Assembly (NCBI GenBank): GCA_947247005.1
Contig: OX365953.1
Coordinates: 9,941,001 to 10,005,000, forward strand
Length of the DNA: 64,000 bases
Direction: 5' to 3'
DNA from: Spisula solida
Taxonomy: Eukaryota; Mollusca; Bivalvia; Venerida; Mactridae
This document shows positions 1-11,586 of the stretch, piece by piece. Under the pieces are notes generated by a model. That model saw only the letters and a program-made list of their open reading frames with translations. It ran no database searches and was not told the origin of the DNA. Position numbers and translations under genes: made by a program. Each line of letters begins with the position of its first letter. Position 1 is the stretch's first letter.

Positions 1-410
1 ACGATTCCCCCAGAGGGGAGCAAAACCCCCTCTGGCTCACGGTCTACACACGATTTCATGCAGAAACATCAATAAACAAAAAGGTTATACGCTAAAAACA
101 TGTGCCACTTATAAGATTTGTTAAGTGTATAGTATAAACTATTTTAAAACGTGAATGCTTAAACTAATTTGATGATATTATTTAGAACTATTAACTAAAC
201 CACGTGTCTTTCTTCGCAGTTAGTAATTTCTTGAAAGCTGGGAAAGAAATTTATTTGTACTTTACCGTCCAATAAAACGTATACTGTATCGTTCCCGCTT
301 ATAAATGTTTACTTAATCCAACATCCAGTAAAATAGACGAGGGTACAACGTCTATCGTTTTTTCTGTACTGGCGTGATATGACAACTCATATAACCTTAC
401 CTAAAGATAA
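1..410. repeat. Repeat remnant related to 1498-1590 and 828-866
   Basis: No gene seen. Positions 48-140 (cacacgatttcatgcag ... cttataagatttgttaagtg) recur in direct orientation at about 1498-1590, and the last 35 bases recur inverted at 828-866. This suggests an old repeat broken by later insertions, including the MITE that follows. A GC-rich short hairpin (ccccagaggggagcaaaa...ccccctctgg) sits at the very start. Confidence 0.5.
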
Positions 411-788
411 TACGAGGGGTGATACAGAATTACGTGGACTTTTCCTCTAATTGAAAAACTTCTATACTTACAGTAACAAATATGTTGACCATGTAATATT
501 GATACTTCCTGCACAAGTATAAGACAACATGATGCCATATTTCTGAATTTCTAATAGAAGAAACACGGTTAAAATCAGCAATAATGCAATGAGTTTTACT
601 TTAAAAGTCTGTGTTGACCCGCTAAAGCATTTATGTGTTGCTATGGTAGCGTATAACTGTAGACGCAATTAATTGTTTTTAAATATGAGTTGTGATTTAT
701 GTCAATAATAGATAAAAGCCACTTTTGTGTAACCTAAAAATAAACTTTTTATCGCAAAAGTCTACGTAATTCTGGATCACCCCTCGTG
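411..788. mobile_element. Mariner-type MITE, about 0.38 kb
   Basis: The inverted ends are tacgaggggtgatacagaat at 411 and its near reverse complement ending at 788 (27 bases with about three mismatches). The TA target duplication is intact on the left and degenerate on the right. There is no transposase; the short minus-strand reading frame inside is not protein-like. The CGAGGGG terminus is shared with the elements at 11587, 17741 and (more distantly) 8021. Confidence 0.75.
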
Positions 789-2983
789 ATTAAGGATATT
801 CGGTGGTTGTTTATCGACCTGTACAAGGTGTATAATTATACACTTAACAAATTGTATAAGTGTGCATGTATATATTTACTCATAACTCGGTCAATACTTG
901 TTTGATCTTGTTGAAATTATCACCATACGCAGCTTGGACATGTGGAATTACAAATCAATTGATTTTATTAAAATTTGATAACAATTGTCACAAACAGAAT
1001 AAACAAATGATGACATCAACAAAAGCTAATGTCACACATTTTTGTCGTGTGTTCATCGGGTGTTTGTCTGGTTGTTAATGCAGCTATGCAACCTCTTTGC
1101 TAATCAAGTTCGAGATCCAGTCTATTTACTTAACATAGAGACAGAAATAAAGAAAACAATGATAAGAATAAAGCACAATTTAAGTTTACAACTACTCACG
1201 TTTTGTATGAAAATTAAATTTTGGAAGAGTTACCTCCCTTTGACCATAAATTTTAAATTGTATTTTTAAAAGTTAAAAATCACCATTTTGCGGAGTGAAA
1301 AATCATATAATTTTGTGTTTTTTGAATGTACCAATATATCTAAAATTCTTATTGACCATAATTGAAAATAATTTGCACCTACGCGTAAATTTCTCGTGCA
1401 TTTTACGTGTTTTAATGTTTCATGGTTCATTGATCCGCTTTATTTAATTTTGAAGAAAAAATGATATTGATCTAATCTTGTGTTATTCAATAGCATGTAC
1501 ACACAATTTCATGCAGGATTATTCATAAATAAAAAAGTTATACTGTAAAAACACGCGCACACTTATAAGAATTGTTAAGTGTAATACGGTGTGGTTTACA
1601 AATTCTCATTTGAAAACTAGAACATGTAGTATTTATAAATTTCTACGAAATCTTTTAACAAGACATGGAAATTCCATGAAAACCATGTTTTTGTCGCAGC
1701 CAAGTCTAATTCTATTTTTAGTAACAGTGACCTTGACCCCAATGACCCCACTTTTAATCGCAGAGAATGTTTGCTTATAAGCTACCTACACAGCAAGTTT
1801 CATCATGATATCTCATTATTGGGAGGCTTTAGCCTCTCAATATGATCATTGCCCATTTCTTAATGCAACCTGAACCGCCTTTAGGCTACCATGTGAATCT
1901 GCATTCAAGTAGTTCCAGAAATTGTCAACATTCCCAGTACTGTATTTCTCATTCTCTTTAATTCTAAGATCAACAATTGTGAAACTGTTCGTTAAATCGA
2001 TATATTTGCAGATAATCACTGCGCCGGAGCGATACCGAATTTGTTTCGTAATACGAAAATGACGTGTTCATCAAATGTCCCGGCTGTAGAGTTACTTTTA
2101 GAAACTTCAGACCAGTATTATGCGATGGTTTTATCAATGAATCATATAACGTCTGTTAAGTACTGTTATGCAATCAAATTGTGTGGATATACTAGCCGCT
2201 TTCTATAGACTGTCTCACGCTGTGTGGGATGTGATTACACGTCGGTACTTTAGAATCTGATAAATAGGCTCGTAGTATTATTTTAATGCCACTTTTACGC
2301 AATATACGCATTCAATACAATGTATTCCATATCAATTAATATGCCCCTTTTTACAATTATTAAGATACACAAAATGCCTATATAGTCACATATGACTATT
2401 TTGACATTCAAGACAAGATCGCCAGTAAGAAAACGAACATTAAAACTGTAAAGTCGGTTTAAGCTTTAGTAGCAGCAACCAGATCGCCTCTTACCAGCAC
2501 TCTCAGAGCTTTGATTATGGTAGTCATCAAAAGAAAACCAGTAAACGAATAGGGAATGATAGGTAGCAAGACAGAATACAATTTAATCACAACAAGTCCA
2601 AATTTCAGCTGTCACAAAAGTCGCAAACAGTTTAAGAATCGCTGTAAATAGTATAACCCTGCAACTGCAAAAATGATTTTTGAAGGTAGTCAACAAAATA
2701 AAAATAAGTAAACGTAGAGAAAAAGAAATAAATGCACCACAAAGTGCTCATTCCTTACCCTGAAGCTGCATATTAAATTATAAACGAACAGGATAGGTAC
2801 GAAAAGTGCTAATGAATGGCAGGAGACTAATTGTGAATACAAATAAAATAACTATGGTTAACCGATTTATAAACGCGACACACAGCATGAAAAAACGGGT
2901 TTAATCACAAATAATATTTTATCACAAAAACGTCAAATTTAAGTCGATTTATTTTCCGTATATAAACTAAATTTAATTAATTT
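789..2983. other. Gene-less, decayed repeat sequence
   Basis: No credible coding region. Positions 1022-1080 are the inverted counterpart of the tandem duplication at 7502-7599. Positions 1498-1590 are the direct copy of 48-140. The remainder (1.6-2.98 kb) is AT-rich and shows no structure I can name. Confidence 0.5.
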
Positions 2984-3000
2984 TATAGATTTTATACAGA

Positions 3001-3650
3001 CAAACATTGTGACTAAGTTTCATAAAGATTAGGTAAAGCAGGTCACCTCTAGAGTGTTAACAAGGTTTTTCTTCAATGTGACCTTGTGACCTAGTTTTTG
3101 ACCTAAGATGACCCAGCTGCAAACTTGACCTACATTTCATGAAAACACATATTGTGACCATGTTTTATTCTAATTACATCATAAATATGACCTCTAGAGT
3201 GTTAACTAGGGTTTTCTTTGATTTGACCTGGTAACCTAGTTTTTGACCCCAGATGACTCAATTACGAACTTGACCTAGATTTCATAGAGACATAAATTTT
3301 GGCCATGTTTCATTACGATTATGTCAAAAATGTGACCTCTAGATTGTTAACAAGCTTTTTTCTTTGATGTGACCTAGTGACGTAGTTTTTGACCCCAGAT
3401 GACCCAATTACGAACATGATCTAGATTTCATAAAGACAAACATTGTGACCAAGTTTCATTATGATTATGTCAAAATTGTGACCTCTAGCGTGGTAACAAG
3501 GTTTTTCTTTGATTTGACCTAGTGACCTAGTTTTTGATCCCAGATGACCCAGTTACAAACTTGGCCTAGATTTCATAGAGACAAACATTGTGACCAAGTT
3601 TAATAAAGATTAAGTGAAAACTGTGACCTCTAGAGTGTTAACAGTCCAAT
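3001..3650. repeat. 145-bp tandem array ('gtgacctctagagtgttaac')
   Basis: Five phased copies, with gacctctag cores at about 3044, 3189, 3335, 3479 and 3625. Each holds gtgacctagtttttgacccc and agatttcatagagacaaaca segments. I know this family as common in clam genomes (established knowledge, unnamed). The array runs into the shared 3' tail module (3650-3722). Confidence 0.8.
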
Positions 3651-3722
3651 TGTTGACGGCGCACGGTTCACGACGCACGTCGGACGACGGACAAAGGGTG
3701 ATCACAATAGCTCACCTTGAAT
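3650..3722. repeat. Shared tail module 'gacggac...tgatcacaatagctcacctt'
   Basis: GC-rich GACG/GGAC steps are followed by gtgatcacaatagctcacct. The same tail ends the repeat copies at 10305-10375 and 23215-23283, although their bodies differ, so it is a module shared between repeat families. Confidence 0.7.
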
Positions 3723-3801
3723 ATTTCGCCGTAAATGATATGAGATAATTGAAAATAATTTTCGTCATATTAAGTGGAATATCACAAAATAAAAGGGCAA
3801 A

Positions 3802-4752
3802 ATGTCTGTATCCTATATCAAAGGGGTAAGAACCCGATACAGGAATGTTATTGCAAAAGCAATTTCAGAAGGAAGTGAATTAATGAAAACCGACATGGAA
3901 TATGCCAATATGGACACTGTAGTGTTTAAAACAAGCAAGTGTCTTGAAAAGCTGAAAATGTACTATGACAAGTTAGAGTCCCAGTCTGAAAAGTTGGTAT
4001 TTACCATGGAAGAAGATACAGATATTCAACAAATCATGGATGATGATTGTGATTTGTGTGATCAAGCTATGGAATGTTACTTGGATTTAAAAGAATTCAA
4101 CAAAAGTGCAAATTCTGGAAGAGAGAAAGAAGAAAAAATGTCATTGTTTCAACATGAGCAGTTTCATCAAAAGTTGCATGAAGAAATTCATACTTTGACA
4201 TTAAATCAACAAAAACAAGAACAAGTGAAATCTAAACGTAATGTTAAACCACAATCTAGCGTGAAACTGCCAAAACTGGATATGGTTTCATTTGGAGATG
4301 ATAAACTCAAATTGCTTGAGTTCTGGGACTCATATGAAACAGTGGTCCATCAGAATGAAGGCTTATCAGATATTGAAAAGTTTACATATCTGAAAAGTAA
4401 AGTGTTTGGCGATGCCAGAAATTCAATAACAGGACTATCCTTGACAAATGATAATTACAACAGTGCCATTCAAATCCTCAAGCAAAGATTTGGGGATGTG
4501 CAAGAAGTAATTGACTTGCATTATAACAAAATGATCAATCTACCAAGTGCAAACAACAGTGTTAAAAGTTTGAGATTCTTTATTGATCATATTGAACGAC
4601 ATCTCAGGAGCTTAGAAGTATTCCATCAAAACATTAACCCCCCAGGATGTTTTTGTGTCCATGATCAGATCCAAGTTGCCAGAAGATGTGTTACTACAGC
4701 TAGAGATCATCAACGGTTCTACAACAAAATGGACTGTTACTTCACTGCGTGA
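3802..4752 (+). pseudogene. gag: BEL/Pao gag fragment (DUF1759-type)
   Basis: An open frame starts at ATG 3802 (MSVSYIKGVRTRYR). A helical N-terminus is followed by KLPKLDMVSFGDDKLKLLEF and FTYLKSKVFGDARNSITGL, the signature of the DUF1759 gag domain of Pao elements. Family knowledge: this protein packages the element RNA. The frame is disrupted near the C-run at 4636-4643; after it the true frame continues as the 4655-5092 piece and the original frame becomes nonsense to the stop at 4752. The start is plausible because it opens like other Pao gags. Confidence 0.85.
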
Positions 4753-5092
4753 ACTATTGGATGGATATATCACTGCTCGTGAAAAGGCTGTAAAGAAGGA
4801 AACCACATCCGACAGCAAACCTGATACAAATAAGCCTAGGACACAAAACAAAGGTTCTTCAAATGGTCAACATTCTTCAGCAGCAAGTCTCATGGCAAAT
4901 ACTCGGGATGTTAAAGTGAACAATTACCAAACAAATGGTACAACTCAAACACAGCGGTACTCAAATCTTTGCCGTTACTGCAGTCAAAGTCACTGGAGTG
5001 ATGAGTGTAAGAAGTATCATTCCATCAGTGATAGGAAGAAGCAGCTTCAGAATAGTTGTTACAAGTGTTTGAGAGTGTCAGACTTCTATTAG
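4640..5092 (+). pseudogene. BEL/Pao gag C-terminus with zinc knuckle, frameshifted
   Basis: Continues gag in the shifted frame (VSMIRSKLPEDVLLQLEI, LRELLDGYITAREKAV). It has a CRYCSQSHWSDEC zinc knuckle (C-x2-C-x3-H-x4-C) near 4966-5005, and a second Cys pair (CYKCLR) at about 5056-5075 that is cut short. The join to the next piece suggests a deletion between the second knuckle and the protease. Confidence 0.8.
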
Positions 5093-5424
5093 ACTCTGGA
5101 TCACAGCGTTCATACATATCTGAGAAATTAGCAAATAAACTGGGATTAAAAGTGGAACGAGAGAAAGAAATAAGAATCATGACTTTTGGGACTTCAAAAT
5201 CAAACACAGTTCAAACGAAAGTGTCGTCACTAAAACTTGGATTACAAAATGGTGATTCAATGGAAATAGCTGTGAACATAGTGCCCGTTATAAGTGGACA
5301 GGTAGAAAGAAGACCCATGAAAACCATGTCAGCTAATGTGAAAAACATGATCAATTATGTTCATTTAGCTGGCACTATCACCAATAAGAGAGATATGCAG
5401 TGTGGACTTACTAATAGGAAATGA
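5056..5424 (+). pseudogene. BEL/Pao aspartic protease fragment (DUF1758-type)
   Basis: LLLDSGSQRSYISEKLANKL carries the DSG catalytic aspartate, near 5083-5095. It is followed by LGLKVEREKEIRIMTFGTSK, typical of the Pao retropepsin that cleaves the polyprotein. The frame breaks at about 5390-5400 and the protein continues in the next piece. Confidence 0.85.
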
Positions 5425-5926
5425 CTATTACATGTACTTAGATACACAGAAAGTTGAGTTGCAACCAGGATTGTACCTATTGAGTTCAAGACTCGGCTGG
5501 ATTTTAACTGGTCGCGTTGAAAGCGATGTTACAAATAACAGTGTTAATATGCTAGCAATTACATGTGGATCGACCATTTCAAGTTGCAGCACATTCATTA
5601 GCCTTGATAAACCCTTGAAAACTCCTGTTGAACTTGATGATTTCTGGAACATGGAGGCAATAATAGGCTGTAAAGACAATCCAGTCATATCAAATGATGA
5701 GAAGACCATGATAAACTTCAAAGATACTGTCCAATTCAATGACGGCAGTTATCAAGTGATACGACCATTAATTGGTGAGACTCTAGATTTACCCACCAAC
5801 AGTGATTTAGCATTTGGTTGTCTGAAATCATCTGTTACAAGAATTAAAACGTATCCTGAAAATATGGAGAAATATGACAAGATTAACCAAGAGCAAATTC
5901 AGAGAGGAATTATTGAAACCGGTTGA
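5402..5926 (+). pseudogene. BEL/Pao protease end and linker before reverse transcriptase
   Basis: LLIGNDYYMYL, LLSSRLGWILTGR and LDDFWNMEAIIGC are the conserved steps between protease and reverse transcriptase in Pao polyproteins. The frame ends at EKYDKINQEQIQRGIIETG, exactly where the polymerase should begin, so the catalytic palm is absent. Confidence 0.8.
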
Positions 5927-6410
5927 ACTCAGTAACAAAGACTGTGATCATACAAGTTGGTTACTGGTGGCTGAAAATAAATAACAGAAACAATACAATG
6001 TTGATATCCGACCTCAATTTGTTATTGACTTGAATACATATTCAACAATCACCAAAGTTCTCAAAGTAACAGCGTATTGTGAACTTTTTTCAGGAATTAA
6101 GATTATTCAACATTGAATTATGGAGCTAAATACCCTGTGTAACTTCCAAAGAATGGTTTATTCACGGAGATGGTGGTGCAAAGAGCACATAGTGAAATAC
6201 TATACAGTGGCATATCTCAAACTCAAGCAGAATGAAAGTAAAAATGTGTTCAATCATCAGAGCAATCAAATATCAGACATGTTGTGTTGGTGAAAGATGA
6301 CCTTCCAAATGGATGCTGGAGACTGGGAAAAATTTCTCAGTTACCACCCAGTTCTGATGGACAACAAAGATCAGCTAAAGTGCAATTGGCTCCGGGCCGA
6401 GTGATAGGTT
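5927..6410 (+). pseudogene. BEL/Pao integrase-region remnants (pre-integrase and DUF5641-like end)
   Basis: Broken frames. At 5930-6090, the segments ELSNKDCDHTSWLLVAENK and NTYSTITKVLKVTAY resemble the stretch just before the integrase zinc-binding region. At 6285-6405, VVLVKDDLPNGCWRLGKISQ and VQLAPGRVIG match the C-terminal domain that follows integrase. The integrase catalytic core is missing. Frameshifts and stops occur throughout. Confidence 0.75.
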
Positions 6411-6600
6411 GAGCAAGTTGCACCCGATGGGAATAAAATCATCAAAGGACAATAACAACAGTATTTCCCATTACAGTGTTGACAGTGACAGTGAAAAGAC
6501 GTTGGGATACACTAACAATTACAGTGCTCAGGAACTCAACTTCAATTTTGCCTTCGTTTGTGGGGAATGCCGCAAAAGTACACAAAATGACATTTAGGGT
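6409..6600 (+). pseudogene. Possible last coding stretch of the BEL/Pao element
   Basis: An open frame begins LSKLHPMGIKSSKDNNNSIS, which could be the extreme C-terminus of the polyprotein (compare the K-L-x-P-x-E/G-I end of related elements) after a frameshift at 6405-6410. It stops at 6597, directly before the LTR-like segment. The assignment is inferred from position. Confidence 0.4.
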
Positions 6601-6603
6601 ATT

Positions 6604-7033
6604 TGTTGCCTGCACAAATGCAGTTGATGATTTCATTGACATGTTTATAATATGCATAAGATATATGTTTAAATGTAATACAAATATTAAGTTTCGGTTG
6701 AATAAGTGCGCCATATTACTTGCGCCACTGAATCAAGTACATTGTTTAATGCGCCAATATTGGTACTTTTCCGATATATTTATGCGCCATAATTATTTGC
6801 GCCAATGGAAACTTTCCTTGGCGCGTAGAGACAGTATATAAGACAAATGCTCTAGTATAGAGCGATGACTTTTAAGATTAGACTCTATGGCTGCGGTCAA
6901 TTTATTTGAGAATTAAGAAATGAAATATTTTAGTCATCATAAAAATAAATGAATTTGTAAAAAGTAAAAATAAAAGTGTTAACTTAGAAAAGTGTTGTAT
7001 TTCATCAGAGTTATAATTTTAACTCAAGACACA
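6604..7033 (+). repeat. Candidate 3' LTR of the BEL/Pao element
   Basis: This is non-coding sequence directly after the element's last frame, bounded by tgttgcc and agacaca (TGT...ACA as in LTRs). A TATA-like cagtatataagac lies at about 6831-6843, with AATAAA-type signals near 6944-6975. It also holds four 'gcgcca' repeats (6708-6805). No 5' partner is in the window, so the limits are tentative. Confidence 0.4.
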
Positions 7034-8020
7034 AAAAGGAATAAATAAAAAAGCAATTCCAATGTGGCTTCAGAGAAAATTATAACTATACAGTCCTCAA
7101 CAAACGAACAAACAAACAAACAAGAAGTCGCCACAATGACTTCATTGACTTTATTCCATTTAAACTGCATACAATTGATTTCATTAAAATTAGACTAACT
7201 AATACTCGTACATGAATAATAAAAACATGTCACGACATATTCATCAGTTAATGCAGTCAACCACAGTGTTAAAGTCGGCAATGCCCTCTTCGAGCGTTCC
7301 TAACAGCAACACACCGTCATCTGATACACCTGCATAATGGTGAGGAAACCAGTCAGAAATTGCATTTTTAGGGGAAAAGTGTGTAATTATAAACCTAAAT
7401 TGGGCTTTATTCGTATCATTGTTTTCTTTATTTTTGTCACCTTGAAAAGTAAATACACTTGAACACGAACTTAATCAACACAGTGGGCACATATCTGCAT
7501 TAGCAGCCTGACAAACAACCGATGAACACACGACACAAATGTGTGACATTAGCAGCCTGACAAACAACCGATGAACACACGACACAAATGTGTAACATTA
7601 GCTTTTGCTGATTTCTGCAATTTATAAATTATTAAGTTTCTGTCAGGAGACACTTGAATGAACAAATATATGAAAGTGCATCCGCCCCGATCTCTCGAAG
7701 CATCTCAAGGAGAACCCAGATGGGCGCTATTTTTATACCTTTTCGGAGGCAGGAACAGTCTATAAAATGTCATTTTATTTTATCTTAAAAATGATACCAA
7801 TATTATGCTGTATTATATGCTATTAATGCATTTTATAACTGATTAATTGAATATCAATTTCATACGTACATCGGAATTGGGTTTTTTATACTTTGAAAAT
7901 ACACACATATACCGATGAAATTCATACAAAAGTTTCGAGGTGGCTAGACTTTTTCAAACAAATGTATCATAATATATAACTTTTATTCCTCCAATTTTGA
8001 AGAGCATAATACATATCATA
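7034..8020. other. Gene-less stretch with a 49-bp tandem duplication
   Basis: No coding region seen. Positions 7502-7550 and 7551-7599 are near-identical 49-bp copies (agcagcctgacaaacaacc...). Their reverse complement, single copy, is at 1022-1078. The rest is AT-rich and featureless. Confidence 0.6.
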
Positions 8021-9455
8021 TACGAGGGGGTATCAAAAAGTTCGTGCACTGGCCCGTTCATTTTATTATGCACAATGTGAGTGAATTATTTGTTATGCCA
8101 TCTTAAAATATATTCAATACTGTACTAAGAGACCAATAACAAGTTGGCTATATGCTACTGTAATAGTAATAAAATATTTAACCGATTTAAAAGATGACCG
8201 ATAGCCACCCGGCGCACTTTTCGACGTCACGACGTCGTTCAACGTCAACACATCTGTCACGTTTGGATCGACCATCGGTTATTCGTTCACGAAGTGCTGT
8301 CTTGCCCACTTGATACAATTTTGTCATGTTCTGATCCACTGATAGTTAAAGCTTCAAACTCGCATACAATAATTTCCGCCATAATGTGGTGTGCGATCGA
8401 CAATAACACACCTGTATCTTAGCATCGTCACCCATAATGTTAATTCTTAATTTTGTGTAATATTGCATTATCACAAGGCGCCAAATCGGGGTTATTGGCT
8501 AAATGTGTATAGTTTTAATCATGATTTAGCCTCGAAAACGTCAAAGTGATAACTGCAGTTGTATTTGTCGCATTTTTGTCATCGTAATAATGTTTTTTAA
8601 AGTTTGAAAGAAATGCCCGTGAAGTCTGACCGACGCGGCCTTTGCTATTTGAAGTCCTGGGATCAAACACTCACAAACCATAGACAGTTCCGTGATACTG
8701 TGTTGAACTGTCGTATACGAGTACCTTACCGGCTTACCGGAAACTCAATATTACTGCCTTTTCTGTATAAATATGTGTCTGTCACAGTTAATGAAAGATT
8801 TGACCACTTCGCTTCTTTCATCACACTGCTGAATAGGTCTACCTCAACGATAAGCACCATCTAACACTTTCATCGCTACATGTCTTATGTCATTTAAAAA
8901 GGAACAGTCCTAAGACAGCCTGATTTTTCTACATACTTAAGTGGTATGTTCTAATCTTATCCAATTGTTGGGGCATATCTGAGTAAAGAGCATTATGCAA
9001 TGGCGTTTCGAAATTTTGAGCGTAACGTCATGATGAAAATTGAAAAGTGCGCCGACGTCATGAAATGCGATCAAAATCGCGCTACCCAAATTCAAATGTA
9101 TTTGGCGTCACGTCAGTATGCATGCAACTAGCGCAATGATATATACATTAGGTTGATGCTACGGTCTTAATGGTTACGTCGGTGGTTTACGATATCAAAT
9201 CCGATGACGATTCACATAATTATAAGTATACATGTATGTTGAAGGTCAAGTCCATTATAATTTTAAAGTGCGCCGCGGAGCATTTTTAAGTTACCATAGT
9301 AACCGCCACATACTTATCAAAATGTTTTATTCGATGAAAATTTGAAAACCAATTCGAAATAAGTTATTTTAATGTTTGTGTGAATTTTGCGGAAAGCATT
9401 CAAAAACTGAACAAATGACAGATCCAGTGCACGAACTTTTTGATACCCCCTCGTA
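8021..9455. mobile_element. Mariner-type element with perfect 32-bp inverted ends
   Basis: Left end 8021-8052 (tacgagggggtatcaaaaag then ttcgtgcactgg) is exactly repeated in reverse at 9424-9455. TA flanks both ends, the usual Tc1/mariner target. The 1.43-kb length suits a mariner, but I find no intact or clearly degraded transposase: no D,D34-37D signature and no long frame. The 8604-8864 frame is not transposase-like. The perfect ends argue for recent movement, probably with a transposase supplied elsewhere. Confidence 0.85.
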
Positions 9456-9886
9456 CGTACATTTAAACACGTACATCAATAATATAATATAGGTTACAAA
9501 ACAATAAAGTTACGTTTGAGATATAGACATGTATGACAACCGTGAATAATTAACCATGAAAGAATGATAATTGTTCAGTAGTGTAGATATGTATAGGCTA
9601 AAAGCTATACAATTACGGTCATATCAGACAAGTGGCTCAAACATCACACATATCAAAAACAGACAAAAAAAATATATTATCTTTCTCTGTCGTGATTTCT
9701 TTGTGAAACAATTTCTTGCATAGTTTTATCAAATGAACATATCAAATTGGACAATATATCCATCTTCAAGCAGATACTTACATCCGAAAAACGCTCGACG
9801 TTACGAAACGTCTGTCTTCAAGATATATAACGTCAATTCCCACCAATACTATGGCAAAATTATTATGAATTTGACGAAATAATAAA
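9456..9886. other. Gene-less stretch
   Basis: AT-rich sequence with no open frame or repeat structure that I can identify. Confidence 0.4.
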
Positions 9887-10377
9887 CAAAAGGGCCCATA
9901 GGGCCCTAGATCGCTCACCTGTGCACATTGATCCAGTAGAACCAAATTGGTTTTTTAAAAGTTTCTTAGGGATGCCATGACAACCAGAGTTCTGCATGGA
10001 TTATAAAATTTATAATTCCTTTTGCTATTTTTAGAAAGGATAGCCCAAGGAACATTGTTACCCAAAAAAGAGCACCCCACCCACTGGCGGCCATGTTTTT
10101 TGACGAATCACGATAAAAATGTCAATTTTGTAAGAAGGTCACCAACCAACTATTTCTGTAAAATGGCCAGCAGTTGATTTTTTATAATATTTTTTTATAT
10201 TTTCTTATTAGAAAGGACCACCTAAGGAACATTCCTGTGGAGGTTGGATGAAATTGGTCAAGTGGTTTAGGAGGAGAAGTCGTTTGAATGAATTGTTGAC
10301 GGACGGACGAACGGACTGACGACGGAGGAAGAGTGATAACAACAGCTCACCTTGTCACTATGTGACAGGTGAGCTAA
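9887..10377 (+). repeat. 'agggcccatagggccc...agctcacc' repeat, short copy
   Basis: Begins with the palindrome agggcccatagggccct and gctcacctgtgcacattgat. It carries one internal unit (gttttttgacgaatcac, aaaatgtcaattttgtaaga) and ends in a GGAC-rich run followed by the hairpin at 10344-10375 (agctcaccttgtcac / gtgacaggtgagct). Longer copies are at 13586 and 21848. Confidence 0.8.
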
Positions 10378-11586
10378 AGAGATATATCATTATTTGTAAA
10401 GTGCGCGGGAAAACGTCTCCCATTTACCTTAAAATGAAGCGTTGTCTATGATTAACCCATATGAACACAGATATATAACTATAACGTCTGTAGTTATACC
10501 GAAATTATAAACAAAGTATAAACGTAGTATATATATACACCTAACATTTGTACTAATTCCCCACTTTCAGTGATCAAAACATAATTTATTATGAACAGTG
10601 ACGTAACAAAGTTTCTCAGGTGAAGTTTGTACTAGGCAGACAAAATATTTTGTGTCACAAACTGGTCGTACGTAAGTCACGTGGTTTGTTCGGTTCTAGA
10701 TGCACGTGCGTTTCGTGGTATTTGCCTCCACACGGTACCACATCCATAGAATTCACCAAATAAAGCGTGTCACTGATTTAATTATTCGTCATTTGTTTGG
10801 TACAGTAAACCTAAGTTGGTACTTCAATGACGCTCGGGAATGACTGTTGTACTGGTAGTTGGGTTGTTGTGCGGATCCATTGTCGCCTGGATGCCGTATC
10901 CGTCATTCGTACTGGTAGGTCGGTTGCCATGTGCATACATAGTCGCCAAGTTATCCGTGGGTCGAGGCCTGGGAACCGCTACAATAAAAAAGACATTTGC
11001 CCTAGCTTAATTAGTTTTAAGATATTGTTTCGAATAATTATAAATACAATCAAGCAATAGAAAGGTGCCTTACCTGTTTGAAGCCATGATGCGTGTTTTC
11101 ACCTGTTCTGTCTCTGTAAAAAACTCAATATCTGTTTCCAGTATGTAAAATCTCCTTATTGACGCCTTTGTACATATCAAGTTTCATAAACCTAGCGTGT
11201 GACTCTTTGAGTTAAGACAAGATTCAGATTGTTGACGTATACTCACTATTTTCATCACCAGAGTAATCACAATTGTTGTAAGAATAAAACTTATTTAAAC
11301 GTGCTTGATATTCACATTGGTCCTTTCAAACATATCAAGTTTCATAAACCTAGCTTTGAAACTGTTTGAATTCAGTGGACATAAGAACACACGTACGGAC
11401 AGAGGGCAAACCTATAGTCCCGTAGTGAACACCGGTAGAGGATCAACTATATATTCATACAACGTATTTCATAATAATACATTGATGAAAAAGGATTAGA
11501 GACGAAAGCAGAAGCCGCTGATATTTCGGTTTTAGGACCGATCGGACGTAGATGTTATTGAAACGTCTGTAACATAATATACGTGG
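10378..11586. other. Gene-less stretch with a Gly/GT-rich duplication and a family-B repeat
   Basis: At 10843-10955 a roughly 58-bp unit (gtactggtagttgggttgtt / cgtactggtaggtcggttgc) occurs twice and makes a short open frame that I do not believe is a gene. At about 11080-11450 there is a clam-type repeat with aagtttcataaacctagc twice and a gcaaacctatagtccc tail, as at 60.0-60.4 kb. Confidence 0.55.

Larger units (their letters stand above)
3802..7033 (+). mobile_element. Degenerate BEL/Pao LTR retrotransposon, reverse transcriptase deleted
   Basis: Recognisable pieces in order: gag of the Pao type, zinc knuckle, aspartic protease, the linker that precedes reverse transcriptase, the region before integrase, and the C-terminal integrase-associated domain. 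The body is under 3 kb where a full internal region is usually 5-6 kb, because reverse transcriptase, RNase H and most of integrase are missing. Several frameshifts break the polyprotein. No 5' LTR is seen: the 145-bp array tail lies just upstream of the gag start. A 3' LTR-like region follows the last coding piece. Confidence 0.85.

Noticed and set aside
3001..3650. CRISPR-like array
   Set aside because: The repeat is a contiguous 145-bp tandem with no spacers, in an animal genome.
8604..8864. Transposase fragment in the mariner-type element
   Set aside because: The frame has no helix-turn-helix or catalytic aspartate motifs.
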